From contig NZ_JACWMS010000002.1 in NCBI RefSeq assembly GCF_014673215.1, forward strand, positions 1,240,001 through 1,304,000: a stretch of DNA of 64,000 nt, given 5' to 3'. Both the position numbers and the translations under genes were made by a program. Under the pieces are notes generated by a model. The model had not been told where the DNA came from, made no database searches, and worked only from the letters and a program-made list of their open reading frames with translations. This document shows positions 35,442 through 44,070 of this stretch, piece after piece. Source of the stretch: Gordonia hankookensis. Its GTDB lineage: Bacteria; Actinomycetota; Actinomycetes; Mycobacteriales; Mycobacteriaceae. How positions within the stretch are numbered: the first letter of the stretch is position 1; each line of letters starts with the position of its first letter.

Positions 35442-35504
35442 TCGCCTGACGCTAGTCAGCCAGGCGCTCACGAAGGGGTGTTGCGCTCACCGTGAACTCA
35501 AGAC

Positions 35505-35533
35505 CTGACGTGGGCGGTGCGGATCGCTACCGT
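35505..35533 (+). promoter_or_regulatory. Predicted promoter of the second ABC importer operon
   Basis: -35 CTGACG (35505-35510) and -10 TACCGT (35528-35533), 17 bases apart, giving a leader of about 87 bases before the binding-protein gene. A TCACCGTGA palindrome lies just upstream at 35487-35495, between the divergent promoters. Confidence 0.5.
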
Positions 35534-35626
35534 TCTCGCCGAACCGCCGTCTGCGCTTGTCGCGCACCGGTCGTGCCGTCGACATCGCCGTGACGTCCAG
35601 CCCCAGCCGAACCGAGGAGACCCCCC

Positions 35627-37294
35627 GTGCCCAGATCCGTCCGCCCAGCGCGGGCTCGAGTGCTGCTCGCCGTGAGTCTGTCGGCAATGGCTCTGCTCGC
35701 GGCCTGCGGGCAACGTCCAGAGACAGGTGACGGACGGTCCACCGGCGTCGCGGCATCCTCGGGGGAGTACGTGCGCGGCGGAGTCATCGAGTATGGACAC
35801 GAGCAGGAACCGCCGTGCATCCACGGCGGCTGGGTACAGAACGCCTACCTGGCCCGGCAGTACCTCGACAACCTCGTGTCCCTCGACGACTCGGGGAAGC
35901 CGGTGCCGTGGCTGGCCACCAGTTGGGACATCTCACCCGATCGCCTCACCTACACCTTCCACCTCAAGCCCGATGTCCATTTCACCGACGGCACCGTTCT
36001 CGACGCGGCGGCGGTCAAGACCAACTTCGACGCCTACCTCGACCAGGACAAGCCGAACGGTACGGTCAACGCCTATATCGGTCAGTACTACGCGGGTGGC
36101 GAGGTGGTGGGCCGCAATACCTTTGCGCTGCACCTGAAGTCGCCGTACAGTCCGCTGCTCACGGTCCTGACCCAGGGATACTTCGGCATCCAGTCGCCGA
36201 CCGCCCTCGCACGGGGAGCCCAGGCCAACTGTTCCAAACCGATCGGATCGGGGCCGTTCGTCATCGACCGATGGGACCGTAATCGCAGTATCACCTTCCT
36301 GCGCAACCCGAACTACAACTCGGCGCCTGCGAACGCGAAGCATCAGGGCCCGGCATATGTCGACAAGGTGATCTGGAAGTTCCTCAAGGACCCGGTGCTG
36401 CGGTACGGCTCACTGACCAGCGGATCGTCGGATGCCATCTACAACGTGCCCGCGATCAACTGGGCCGACGCGACCAGGCGATTCCAGACCCGCCAGTACG
36501 TGACACCGGGACGGCCGAACGCGATCACCCTCAACGCCGACCACGCGCCGTTCGACGATGTCCGGGTCCGGCAGGCATTCGCCTACTCGGCCGACCGCGA
36601 GAAGTCTGTCGAGACGGCGTATCTCGGTGTGGTGCCATACAACCCGAACGGAGCGCTGAGCCAGAGCACGCCCGACTACGACGCAACCGCAGGCGCCTAC
36701 GTGCGGGATCCGGCGAAGGCCGGCGCCCTCCTGGACCAGGCTGGGTGGACCCAGCGCGCCGACGACGGGGTGCGGGTCAAGGACGGCAGGCGCCTGAGTG
36801 CGCGGGTCGTGTACGCCGCGGACGCCATCATCGGTCCGGAAGGAGCAGCAATCCTGCAGGACATCGCCTTTCAGGCTCGCCAGGTCGGGTTCGACATCCA
36901 GTTGGTGCCGGCGACGCAGAGCGAGTACTTCGGGGGACAGTACGCCAAGGCGCCGACCTATGACGCCTACGTCGGTTACTGGACCAGCCCGACCCCCGGG
37001 CTGTTGTACATCAATTGGCGGCAGCGTCTGGACGGCAATCCGAATCCGTACAACAACGCCTTCTACAACGACCCGGCTCTACAGGGTCTGATCGAGAAGG
37101 CGAACAGCTCGGCCGATCCTGCCGAGCAGCAGAAGCTCTACGGCGACGCCCAGCAGCTGATCGGTGACAAGGCCCTCGCGATCGGGCTCTACACCCAGAC
37201 GACCTCGATCGCGAGTTCGCCTCGGCTGCACGATGTCTGGATCGAGAAATCCCAAGGTGAACCGGTCTTCTCGGATGCGAGGTTCGTGCGATGA
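35627..37294 (+). CDS. ABC importer substrate-binding lipoprotein (SBP family 5)
   Basis: A 555-residue binding protein with a lipoprotein signal ending in LLAAC (Cys27). The body shows family 5 features: TSWDISPDRLTYTFHLKPDV, VHFTDGTVLDAAAVK, IGSGPFVIDRW and VRQAFAYSADRE. GGAG lies before the GTG start. It heads a five-component importer (binding protein, two permeases, fused ATPase) and overlaps the permease start by four bases. The ligand is unknown; divergence from the DszA/DszC-like pair suggests an organosulfur compound. Confidence 0.9.
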   Translation: MPRSVRPARARVLLAVSLSAMALLAACGQRPETGDGRSTGVAASSGEYVRGGVIEYGHEQEPPCIHGGWVQNAYLARQYLDNLVSLDDSGKPVPWLATSWDISPDRLTYTFHLKPDVHFTDGTVLDAAAVKTNFDAYLDQDKPNGTVNAYIGQYYAGGEVVGRNTFALHLKSPYSPLLTVLTQGYFGIQSPTALARGAQANCSKPIGSGPFVIDRWDRNRSITFLRNPNYNSAPANAKHQGPAYVDKVIWKFLKDPVLRYGSLTSGSSDAIYNVPAINWADATRRFQTRQYVTPGRPNAITLNADHAPFDDVRVRQAFAYSADREKSVETAYLGVVPYNPNGALSQSTPDYDATAGAYVRDPAKAGALLDQAGWTQRADDGVRVKDGRRLSARVVYAADAIIGPEGAAILQDIAFQARQVGFDIQLVPATQSEYFGGQYAKAPTYDAYVGYWTSPTPGLLYINWRQRLDGNPNPYNNAFYNDPALQGLIEKANSSADPAEQQKLYGDAQQLIGDKALAIGLYTQTTSIASSPRLHDVWIEKSQGEPVFSDARFVR

Positions 37295-38310
37295 CAACAG
37301 TGGTCGATGCTACGGCGACCGGTGACAACCGCGTTCCGGCCCTTCCACGACGCCTGCGGGGCGGCGCCGGCGCAGGGTGGCTGCGGTGGCTCGGCAAGCT
37401 GGGGTCCGCGATCTTCGTACTCTGGGCGGCGGCCACCATCACCTTCCTGCTCCAGGTGCTCGCGCCCGGCGATCGGGCGACGTTGCTGCTCAACCTGTCG
37501 TCGGGGGAGAGCCGTGAGCGGACTCCAGACGAGATCGCGCCTGTCAACGAGCAGTACGGGTTCACCGACTCCATCTGGCAGCAGTACCTGCACTATCTGC
37601 AAGGCCTTCTGCATGGCGACCTCGGCACGTCTTTCCAGCTACAGCAACCGGTGACGCAGGTCATCGCCGAGCAGATCGGACCAACGCTGGTGCTGACCGT
37701 CAGCGCACTGGTGGTCGCGTGGCTGCTGGTGTTGGCGACCACGACCCTCACCGCGGGGCGGCGGGGACCGTTCGGCGCGCTCGGCGCCTTCCTGGAGACG
37801 GTGAGCGCCGGTCTGCCCCAGTATTGGCTGGGATCGATCCTGCTCGTGGTCTTCGCGATCAACCTCGCGTGGTTCCCGGTGGAGAGCGGAACCGGACTGC
37901 GGGGTCTGGTCCTGCCGGTCCTGACCCTGGCCATCCCGTTGGCCGGCTTCTTGGGCAGCATCGCCCGCGATGAGTTCGCCAGGGCGCTGGACCAGCCGTT
38001 CGTTCTCACCGCCCGCAGCCGAGGGCTCGGCGACCTCGCCGTTCGTGCACGGCATGTGTTGCGGCACTCGGTGATACCGGCCGTGACGGTTTCCGGGTGG
38101 GCGATGGGTGCGCTGCTCTCCGGTGCGGTCATCGCGGAGACGGTGTTCGCCCGCGCCGGTATCGGCCAGACGCTCGTGGCGGCGGCCAGTTCCCGCGACG
38201 TCCCGCTCGTGAGCGGCATCGTCGTGCTGGTCGCCGCGATCTACACCATCGCCAATCTGGTGGTGGATTTCCTCTACACCGTCATCGACCCCCGGATCGA
38301 GATCCCATGA
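37291..38310 (+). CDS. ABC importer permease, DppB-like
   Basis: A 339-residue permease. A basic N-terminal extension of about 30 residues precedes the first membrane segment. NEQYGFTDSIWQQYLHYLQG and GDLGTSFQLQQPV are the conserved DppB/OppB periplasmic motifs, and five more helices follow. Start and stop both overlap neighbours (ATGA), so translation is coupled along the operon. Confidence 0.92.
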   Translation: MTTVVDATATGDNRVPALPRRLRGGAGAGWLRWLGKLGSAIFVLWAAATITFLLQVLAPGDRATLLLNLSSGESRERTPDEIAPVNEQYGFTDSIWQQYLHYLQGLLHGDLGTSFQLQQPVTQVIAEQIGPTLVLTVSALVVAWLLVLATTTLTAGRRGPFGALGAFLETVSAGLPQYWLGSILLVVFAINLAWFPVESGTGLRGLVLPVLTLAIPLAGFLGSIARDEFARALDQPFVLTARSRGLGDLAVRARHVLRHSVIPAVTVSGWAMGALLSGAVIAETVFARAGIGQTLVAAASSRDVPLVSGIVVLVAAIYTIANLVVDFLYTVIDPRIEIP

Positions 38311-39176
38311 CCGCCCTCTCGCCGACCCCCGCCGCCACGGCCGCGCCCACACCGGGCCGGCGTCGCCGGTGGCCGTTTCCGCCGAGCGTCACCGCAGCAC
38401 TGGTGGTGCTCGTCCTGCTCCTCGTTGCCGTGGTGGTCCCGTCACTCCTCGCGCCCTACGACCCTCTCGCGGTGAATCTCGACGCCACACTCACGCCACC
38501 GACCTGGGCACATCCGTTCGGCACCGACCTGTCGGGTCGAGATCTGTTGAGCCGAATCGTCTTCGGTGCCCGACAGTCTCTCGCCATCGGATTCGGAGCC
38601 GTCGCAGTGGCATTGGTCCTGGCCGTACTCCTCGGCGTCGCCGCAGGCCTCTCGGGCCGGGTCGCGCAGGCCCTGGCGAACCGGTGGATCGACGTGATGT
38701 TCGCATTCCCGACCATCCTGCTCGGTCTACTCCTCACCTCGGTGTTCGGACCGGGGTCATCCACGCTCATCTTCGCGATCGGGATCGGGATCGCGCCCGG
38801 GTACGCACGGATCGTCCGTGGCCAGGTGTTGACCGTGCGCAATGCGCCATACGTCGAGGCGGCCACCGCGCTCGGACACTCACGTACCCGAATCCTGTTA
38901 CAGCACATCGCCCCCAATGCCCTCCGCCCGATGATCGTCACCGCGACCCTCGGGATCGGGCAGGCCATCATCTGGGCCTCGGGGTTGGCCTATCTGGGCC
39001 TCGGCGTGGCGCCGCCCGCCCCGGAATGGGGCGCGCTGCTCGATGCCGGCCGCACGTACATCACCGTCGCGTGGTGGCTGGAGATCTTCCCCGGGCTGAT
39101 CATCGTGATCGTCGCCCTCGCATTCACCACCGTGGGTCGCCACCTGGGCGCCCGACTGGAAGGAACCATCCGATGA
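38307..39176 (+). CDS. ABC importer permease, DppC-like
   Basis: A 289-residue permease with HPFGTDLSGRDLLSRIVFG, the classic DppC/OppC motif after the first membrane helix. The cytoplasmic EAA-type loop is EAATALGHSRTRI, which docks on the ATPase. The ATG at 38307 overlaps the previous stop by four bases, and its own stop overlaps the ATPase start. Confidence 0.92.
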   Translation: MTALSPTPAATAAPTPGRRRRWPFPPSVTAALVVLVLLLVAVVVPSLLAPYDPLAVNLDATLTPPTWAHPFGTDLSGRDLLSRIVFGARQSLAIGFGAVAVALVLAVLLGVAAGLSGRVAQALANRWIDVMFAFPTILLGLLLTSVFGPGSSTLIFAIGIGIAPGYARIVRGQVLTVRNAPYVEAATALGHSRTRILLQHIAPNALRPMIVTATLGIGQAIIWASGLAYLGLGVAPPAPEWGALLDAGRTYITVAWWLEIFPGLIIVIVALAFTTVGRHLGARLEGTIR

Positions 39177-40858
39177 GCACGCTGTTGAGTGGCGAGTCCG
39201 CCGCGGCCATCGAGACGACGCCGCTCGCCGAGGTCCATGACCTGCGGGTGGCCTTCGACGGTAGGGAGGTGGTCAAAGGCGTGTCGTTCAGTGTCGCCGC
39301 AGGCGAATGCCTGGCCATCGTCGGCGAATCCGGATCGGGCAAATCGGTGACGGCGCGCACCCTCATCGGATTGACCGGTGAGCGGGCGCAGATCGATGCG
39401 GGCTCGATCACGTTCGATGGGCGGTCGCTCGTAGGTCTGACCGACCGGCAGTGGCGACAGGTGCGCGGCCGGGAAATCGGCTTCGTACTGCAGGATGCTC
39501 TCGTATCGCTCGATCAGCTACGGACCTTCGGCAGCGAGATCGCCGAGGCCTGGAGTGCGCATCATGGCGTCCGGTTCGGAGGTTCCGCTCTGCGCCGCGC
39601 CGAACGGGAGGAGAAGGTCGTCGAGCTGTTGAGTCTGGTCGGCGTACCCGAGCCCCGTGTGCGCGCGGGTCAGCGTCCCCATGAACTGTCGGGCGGATTG
39701 CGGCAGCGGGCGCTGATCGCGTCGGCCCTGGCACAGGACCCGAAGTTGCTGATCGCCGACGAGCCGACGACCGCACTCGATGCCACCGTCCAGGCGCAGA
39801 TCCTGGATGTGTTGGCCGATGCCAAGAAGCGGGGCAATGCGGTCATCCTCATCTCGCACGACCTCGCCGTCGTGTCCCGGCTGGCCGACCGGGTGGCGGT
39901 GATGCGGGAGGGGGAGATCGTGGAGTACGGGCCCGTCTCGGACGTCCTGGTACGGCCCGCCCACGAGTACACCCGCAACCTGCTGGCATCCGTGCCGGCG
40001 CGGACATCCAAGGGAACGTTGCTCACCAGCGGTGAGGTGCTGCCCGACCCGGCCGTCCCGGCGGCGCCGGATGAGCCACCGGCGCTGCGCGTCCGGGAGG
40101 TGCGAAAGTCGTTCGTGGCCAAGGACAAGTCCTCACGTACGGCGGTGCGCGGCGTGAGCTTCGATCTGGCACCAGGACGGACGCTCGGTATCGTCGGGGA
40201 GTCCGGCTCCGGCAAGACCACCACCGCACGGATCGTGCTCGGCCTCACCGCCGCGGACTCCGGCACCGTCGAACTGAACGGCCGCCCATGGAGTGCACTG
40301 AGCGATGCCGGCCGCCGCGCGAATCGCCACCAGATCTCGGTGATCTATCAGGATCCGCTGAGCTCCTTCGATCCCCGGTGGAACGTCGAACGAATCCTGC
40401 GGGACAGCCTGCGTTCACGCGACCTCCGCGGCGCGGCCGTCGACGAGCGGCTCTCGGAACTGCTGGATCAGGTCGGGCTGTCGGACGAATTCCGGCGCCG
40501 TCACCCGCTGCATCTGTCCGGCGGACAGCGACAGCGGGTGGCGATCGCGCGGGCCCTCGCACCCGAACCTTCGGTGATCGTGTGCGACGAGCCCGTCTCC
40601 GCCCTCGACGTGTCGATCCAGGCGCGTATCCTCGACCTGCTCGCGCGGCTGCAGGCGGAAACCGGTGTCGCGCTGGTGTTCATCTCGCACGACCTCGGCG
40701 TGATCCATCACGTCGCCGACGACATCCTGGTGATGCGCGACGGTGACGTGGTCGAGTACGGCGCTGCCGACAAGGTCTTCGGTGAACCGGAGCATCCCTA
40801 CACCCGCGAACTCCTCGCCGCCGTTCCGACCATCGACGCCGACCAACTCGTCGCCTGA
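39173..40858 (+). CDS. Oligopeptide-type ABC importer, fused double ATPase
   Basis: A 561-residue protein with two ABC ATPase domains. The first has Walker A GESGSGKS (51-58), signature LSGGLRQR and LLIADEP. The second has GESGSGKT, LSGGQRQR and VIVCDEP. The architecture parallels the ATPase of the 8.2-13.5 kb importer, but the sequences differ throughout, so they are relatives and not a recent duplication. It is the last gene of its operon. Confidence 0.92.
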   Translation: MSTLLSGESAAAIETTPLAEVHDLRVAFDGREVVKGVSFSVAAGECLAIVGESGSGKSVTARTLIGLTGERAQIDAGSITFDGRSLVGLTDRQWRQVRGREIGFVLQDALVSLDQLRTFGSEIAEAWSAHHGVRFGGSALRRAEREEKVVELLSLVGVPEPRVRAGQRPHELSGGLRQRALIASALAQDPKLLIADEPTTALDATVQAQILDVLADAKKRGNAVILISHDLAVVSRLADRVAVMREGEIVEYGPVSDVLVRPAHEYTRNLLASVPARTSKGTLLTSGEVLPDPAVPAAPDEPPALRVREVRKSFVAKDKSSRTAVRGVSFDLAPGRTLGIVGESGSGKTTTARIVLGLTAADSGTVELNGRPWSALSDAGRRANRHQISVIYQDPLSSFDPRWNVERILRDSLRSRDLRGAAVDERLSELLDQVGLSDEFRRRHPLHLSGGQRQRVAIARALAPEPSVIVCDEPVSALDVSIQARILDLLARLQAETGVALVFISHDLGVIHHVADDILVMRDGDVVEYGAADKVFGEPEHPYTRELLAAVPTIDADQLVA

Positions 40859-40992
40859 CCCCACCTCACCGCACCGCCGGCCGCGCCCGCTGAGGTGCCC
40901 GCGATGCCGATCTGTCTCCCGTGTGCGTCCGACGATCTCGAGTTCCAGCGGGCCGCCGATCGGGAGGCCGCCGCGTACCGTGCCGGCGGCAC

Positions 40993-41418
40993 CTACCCGT
41001 CGAGCGTGGTGAGGATGTCGCGCAGCGCCCGCTGCTGCTCGCCGTCGAGTCTGCTGATGAGATGCCGTTCGACGGCGTCGTGAAGCGCGCGCTGCTTGTC
41101 GACCATGAGGTCCTCGCCCGCCGGCGCGAGTGACACCTCGACGCCGTTGCGTAGCCGCTCACGGGTGAGGAATCCGCGCTTCTCCATCCGCGTGAGGAGG
41201 TGCGAGAGTCGACTGCGGTCCCAACCGGTCGACGCGACGAGCGCGTTCTGGCGCGACGTCCCACCCGCCTTGTTGAGATGCACGAGCACCGTCAGTTCGG
41301 GTTCGGAGACGGAGTTCGCGGCCGTGACGTCGTCGATCACGGCGGTGCGGATCACCTCGCTGGTCCGCTTCCAGAGAAGCCACAGCGCGACACCGGACTC
41401 GTCCCCATCTGTTGACAT
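40993..41418 (-). CDS. MarR-family transcriptional regulator
   Basis: A 141-residue MarR-type regulator. The winged helix-turn-helix covers about residues 50-100 (RQNALVASTGWDRSRLSHLL, then the wing RERLRNGVEVSLA). It is divergent from DUF2316 and aldo/keto reductase genes, and its start codon lies inside the -35 box of their promoter. Binding to the TGTTG-N6-CAACA repeat would repress that promoter and probably its own. Typical MarR ligands are phenolics or oxidants. Confidence 0.9.
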   Translation of the reverse strand: MSTDGDESGVALWLLWKRTSEVIRTAVIDDVTAANSVSEPELTVLVHLNKAGGTSRQNALVASTGWDRSRLSHLLTRMEKRGFLTRERLRNGVEVSLAPAGEDLMVDKQRALHDAVERHLISRLDGEQQRALRDILTTLDG

Positions 41419-41453
41419 TTCTACACCTCGCTTCTACTGTTGACATTACAACA
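41412..41453 (+). promoter_or_regulatory. MarR-controlled promoter of the DUF2316-AKR operon
   Basis: Consensus -35 TTGACA (41412-41417) and -10 TACTGT (41435-41440), 17 bases apart. An imperfect inverted repeat TGTTGACATTACAACA (41438-41453) starts in the -10 box and covers the transcription start, an ideal repressor site. The half TGTTGACATT is repeated at 41410-41419 over the -35 box and the marR start codon. Confidence 0.7.
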
Positions 41454-41498
41454 CCCGCAATCGCCGCGCCAGATCAAGGCGCGCGGGAAGTAGGAACA

Positions 41499-41810
41499 AT
41501 GTCACTCGACGACGCACAACGGCGACGCACCAGCGATGAACTCCGGCGCAACGCCGACCTCTGCGGTCTGACACACGGTGCGATGGCAGCCGACCTCGGA
41601 TTCACCACCGATCATCTGCGCGAAGTGGTCGCGCTGTCCGGACCTCAGGATCCGGTCGACGTCTGGTTGCTTCGGGACTATCTCGAGCAGGCCGTCCGCG
41701 ACGCCGGGCGTGACCCCGAGCCGTTCACCGTGCTCACGCCGGCGAGTCGGCGCATGGCGCGAATGTGGTTCCGGCTCCGGCCGGCTCCCCGGCACATCTT
41801 TGCCGCCTGA
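41499..41810 (+). CDS. DUF2316 family protein
   Basis: A 103-residue protein matching the DUF2316 pattern: an N-terminal SLDDAQRRRTSDELRRNADL, a helix-turn-helix-like LTHGAMAADLGFTTDHLREV, WLLRDYLEQAV and the terminal PEPFTVL. AGGAA precedes the ATG. It is the first gene after the MarR-controlled promoter, with the aldo/keto reductase 41 bases downstream. Its function is not known; the helix-turn-helix-like centre may mean DNA binding. Confidence 0.8.
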   Translation: MSLDDAQRRRTSDELRRNADLCGLTHGAMAADLGFTTDHLREVVALSGPQDPVDVWLLRDYLEQAVRDAGRDPEPFTVLTPASRRMARMWFRLRPAPRHIFAA

Positions 41811-41851
41811 TCCACCAAACATCCATCCAGTCAACCGAATCGAGGATTCCG

Positions 41852-42772
41852 ATGTCGGACACCAATTCCGTCTCCACCGCATCCCACCCGGGCGGGACCG
41901 GGACCATCGGCGACCACTCGGTCGCCCGCGTCGGCTACGGCGCCATGCAGTTGGAGCACCGCCGCGACGACCGTGCAGCTGCCGTGGCCGTGATCCGGCG
42001 GGCGATCGAACTCGGTGTCGACCACATCGACACCGCGCAGTTCTACGGAAACGGCTTCTCCAATGAGCTGATCCGTGAGGCCGTACGCCCCGACGACGGA
42101 GTCACCGTGGTCACCAAAGCGGGTGCCGATCCGAACCCGGACGGCCCGATGCCGATGCGAGCCGCGCAACGGCCGGCCGAACTCCGCGCCAGCGTCGAAC
42201 ACAATCTGCGAAGTCTCGGCGTCGACCAGATCCCGGTGGTCAATCTCCGACGCGTCGACGCCAACGCTCCGATCCCCGTGTCGGAGGATCAGGTCGTCGA
42301 CTTCGACGACCAGCTCGCCGCGATGGTCGCCATGCGCGACGAGGGCCTGATCGGCGGCATCGGACTCAGCACCGTCTCGATCGACATGCTGCGCCGCGCG
42401 CTCCCCGCGGGTATCGCGTGCGTGCAGAACGCCTACAGTCTCGTGTCCCGCACCGACGACGACATGCTCGACCTGTGCACCTCAGAGGGCATCGCGTGGG
42501 TGCCGTACTTCCCACTCGGCAGTGCATTTCCGGGGATGCCGAAGGTGACCGACGAGGCCATCGTGGCGGAGGTCGCGCAGACTCTCGACGTCACGCCGTC
42601 GCAGGTCGGGCTGGCGTGGCTGCTGCATCGGGCCCCGGGTGTGTTGCTGATCCCGGGCACGTCGTCGGTGGAGCATCTCGAACAGAACGTCGCCGCCGGT
42701 TCGGTTGTGCTCGATGCCGACATGCTGGCAGCTCTCGACAACGTGCCGCACCGTGAAGGGCAAATCGTCTGA
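41852..42772 (+). CDS. Aldo/keto reductase, catalytic His replaced
   Basis: A 306-residue aldo/keto reductase. Catalytic Asp60 (DHIDTAQFYGNG), Tyr65 and Lys89 (VTKAG) are present. At the usual catalytic His (normally LxxHRxD) the protein reads NLRRVDAN, so Arg replaces His at about residue 133; this may alter activity or specificity. QVGLAWLLHRAPGVLLIPGTSS is the NADP-binding segment. It is cotranscribed with DUF2316 under MarR control, suggesting reduction of a reactive carbonyl or quinone. Confidence 0.88.
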   Translation: MSDTNSVSTASHPGGTGTIGDHSVARVGYGAMQLEHRRDDRAAAVAVIRRAIELGVDHIDTAQFYGNGFSNELIREAVRPDDGVTVVTKAGADPNPDGPMPMRAAQRPAELRASVEHNLRSLGVDQIPVVNLRRVDANAPIPVSEDQVVDFDDQLAAMVAMRDEGLIGGIGLSTVSIDMLRRALPAGIACVQNAYSLVSRTDDDMLDLCTSEGIAWVPYFPLGSAFPGMPKVTDEAIVAEVAQTLDVTPSQVGLAWLLHRAPGVLLIPGTSSVEHLEQNVAAGSVVLDADMLAALDNVPHREGQIV

Positions 42773-42779
42773 CAGACAA

Positions 42780-42807
42780 CAGGTGTCAGGCGACAGGTAT
42801 CAGGCGA
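42780..42807. repeat. 14-bp tandem duplication after the AKR gene
   Basis: CAGGTGTCAGGCGA is followed directly by CAGGTATCAGGCGA, in the short gap between the convergent AKR and phosphodiesterase genes. Confidence 0.7.
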
Positions 42808-42810
42808 CGA

Positions 42811-44001
42811 TCAAGCTTCACCCGCGTGTATCAGCACCGGTACCAACTGTTCGGCAGCCGTCCAGGCGCCGTGGTGGCCGGGCATGTTCACCTCCGGCGC
42901 CGGGTCGGCCAGGGTACGTGTGATGATCGTTGTTCCCCGTGCCACGGCCACCAGGTCGCCGATCCGCTCGGCGACCACGTCGGTCACCTCGGCACCGAAC
43001 CACTGTTCGTCCAGCACCTGCTCACGCGGCACCACGAACGCGTGGTCACCCAGGACGTCGGTCCAGAACGTGTGCACGTCGTCGCGCGCGCCGGGCCGGG
43101 TGTAGACGTGCCGGACGCGCATCTCGCCGGCCACCGCCTCGACGCCTTTGAGCATCTCGTCGGTGGTGTCGATGTCGATCCGGTTGTCCGCCTGGATCAT
43201 CCCGTGATCTCCGGTGACCACCAGCGTGGCGTCGCGGGGGAGGTCCGACGCGATGTCGGCGACCAGGCGGTCCACCACTCCAAGCGTCTTCACCCACTGC
43301 GGCGAGCCGGGCCCGAAGAGGTGCCCGGCCGCATCGAGATCCGGCCAGTAGGCATACACGAGACGATGATCCGCGGTGGACGGCGTCAGTGCGTCCCCGA
43401 TGCCCGCGAGGATGTCGGCAGGCGTCCGAGCGCCGATGTAGGTGCCGTCGACGCGGAAGGCGGCCCGGCTGAATCCCGACCCCCGGTACGCCGTCGGCAT
43501 CACATAGGTCACGTCGATGCCCCGGCCGGACATCTCGGCGAGGAGCCCAGGTTCCGGCTGAATCTGTTCCGGCACATACAGTCCCAGAGCCGATCGACCG
43601 TCGGACCGATTGAAGGTCCATCGTAAGGCGTTGAGGGTCCGGCGTTTCGGCCCGCGGGTCTCGTCCCGATCCGTCCGGAACGAGTAGCCGATGATGCCGT
43701 GGCTCCCACAGGGTGCGCCCGCCATCAGGCTGGTGATGCTGGTCGCCGTCGTCGCCGGGAAGCCCGCGCGGATGGTGGCCGACCGCAACGCGGTCAAGGT
43801 CGGCGCGCACTCGGCGTGGTCGTCGAGCAGGGTGGCGCCGAGACCGTCGATCAGCAGCAGTACGACGTCTTTGCTCGAAGGGATCGGCACGCTCGACGTC
43901 GGGGCCTGGCCGAAGGCGTCGTCGATCGCCGGCAACACGTCGGCGAGGGTCGCAAAGCTGCTCCACTGCAGGGGATGGAGCTCGTCCGACGATTCACTCA
44001 C
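42811..44001 (-). CDS. Nucleotide pyrophosphatase/phosphodiesterase family protein
   Basis: A 396-residue alkaline-phosphatase-superfamily hydrolase (type I phosphodiesterase). Metal and nucleophile motifs are visible: LLLIDGLG, FPATTATS with the nucleophilic Thr, YWPDLDAAGHLFG, VTGDHGM and PGHHGA. It probably hydrolyses phosphodiesters or pyrophosphates; no signal peptide is seen, so it is cytoplasmic. The GTG at 44001 lies six bases after TACCGT on the minus strand, indicating a leaderless mRNA. Confidence 0.87.
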   Translation of the reverse strand: MSESSDELHPLQWSSFATLADVLPAIDDAFGQAPTSSVPIPSSKDVVLLLIDGLGATLLDDHAECAPTLTALRSATIRAGFPATTATSITSLMAGAPCGSHGIIGYSFRTDRDETRGPKRRTLNALRWTFNRSDGRSALGLYVPEQIQPEPGLLAEMSGRGIDVTYVMPTAYRGSGFSRAAFRVDGTYIGARTPADILAGIGDALTPSTADHRLVYAYWPDLDAAGHLFGPGSPQWVKTLGVVDRLVADIASDLPRDATLVVTGDHGMIQADNRIDIDTTDEMLKGVEAVAGEMRVRHVYTRPGARDDVHTFWTDVLGDHAFVVPREQVLDEQWFGAEVTDVVAERIGDLVAVARGTTIITRTLADPAPEVNMPGHHGAWTAAEQLVPVLIHAGEA

Positions 44002-44070
44002 AACGACACGGTATCCGCATTCCTTGTGGACAACCCCCGTGCATCGCTTGCTCGGTCGGTCACCCGCTCT

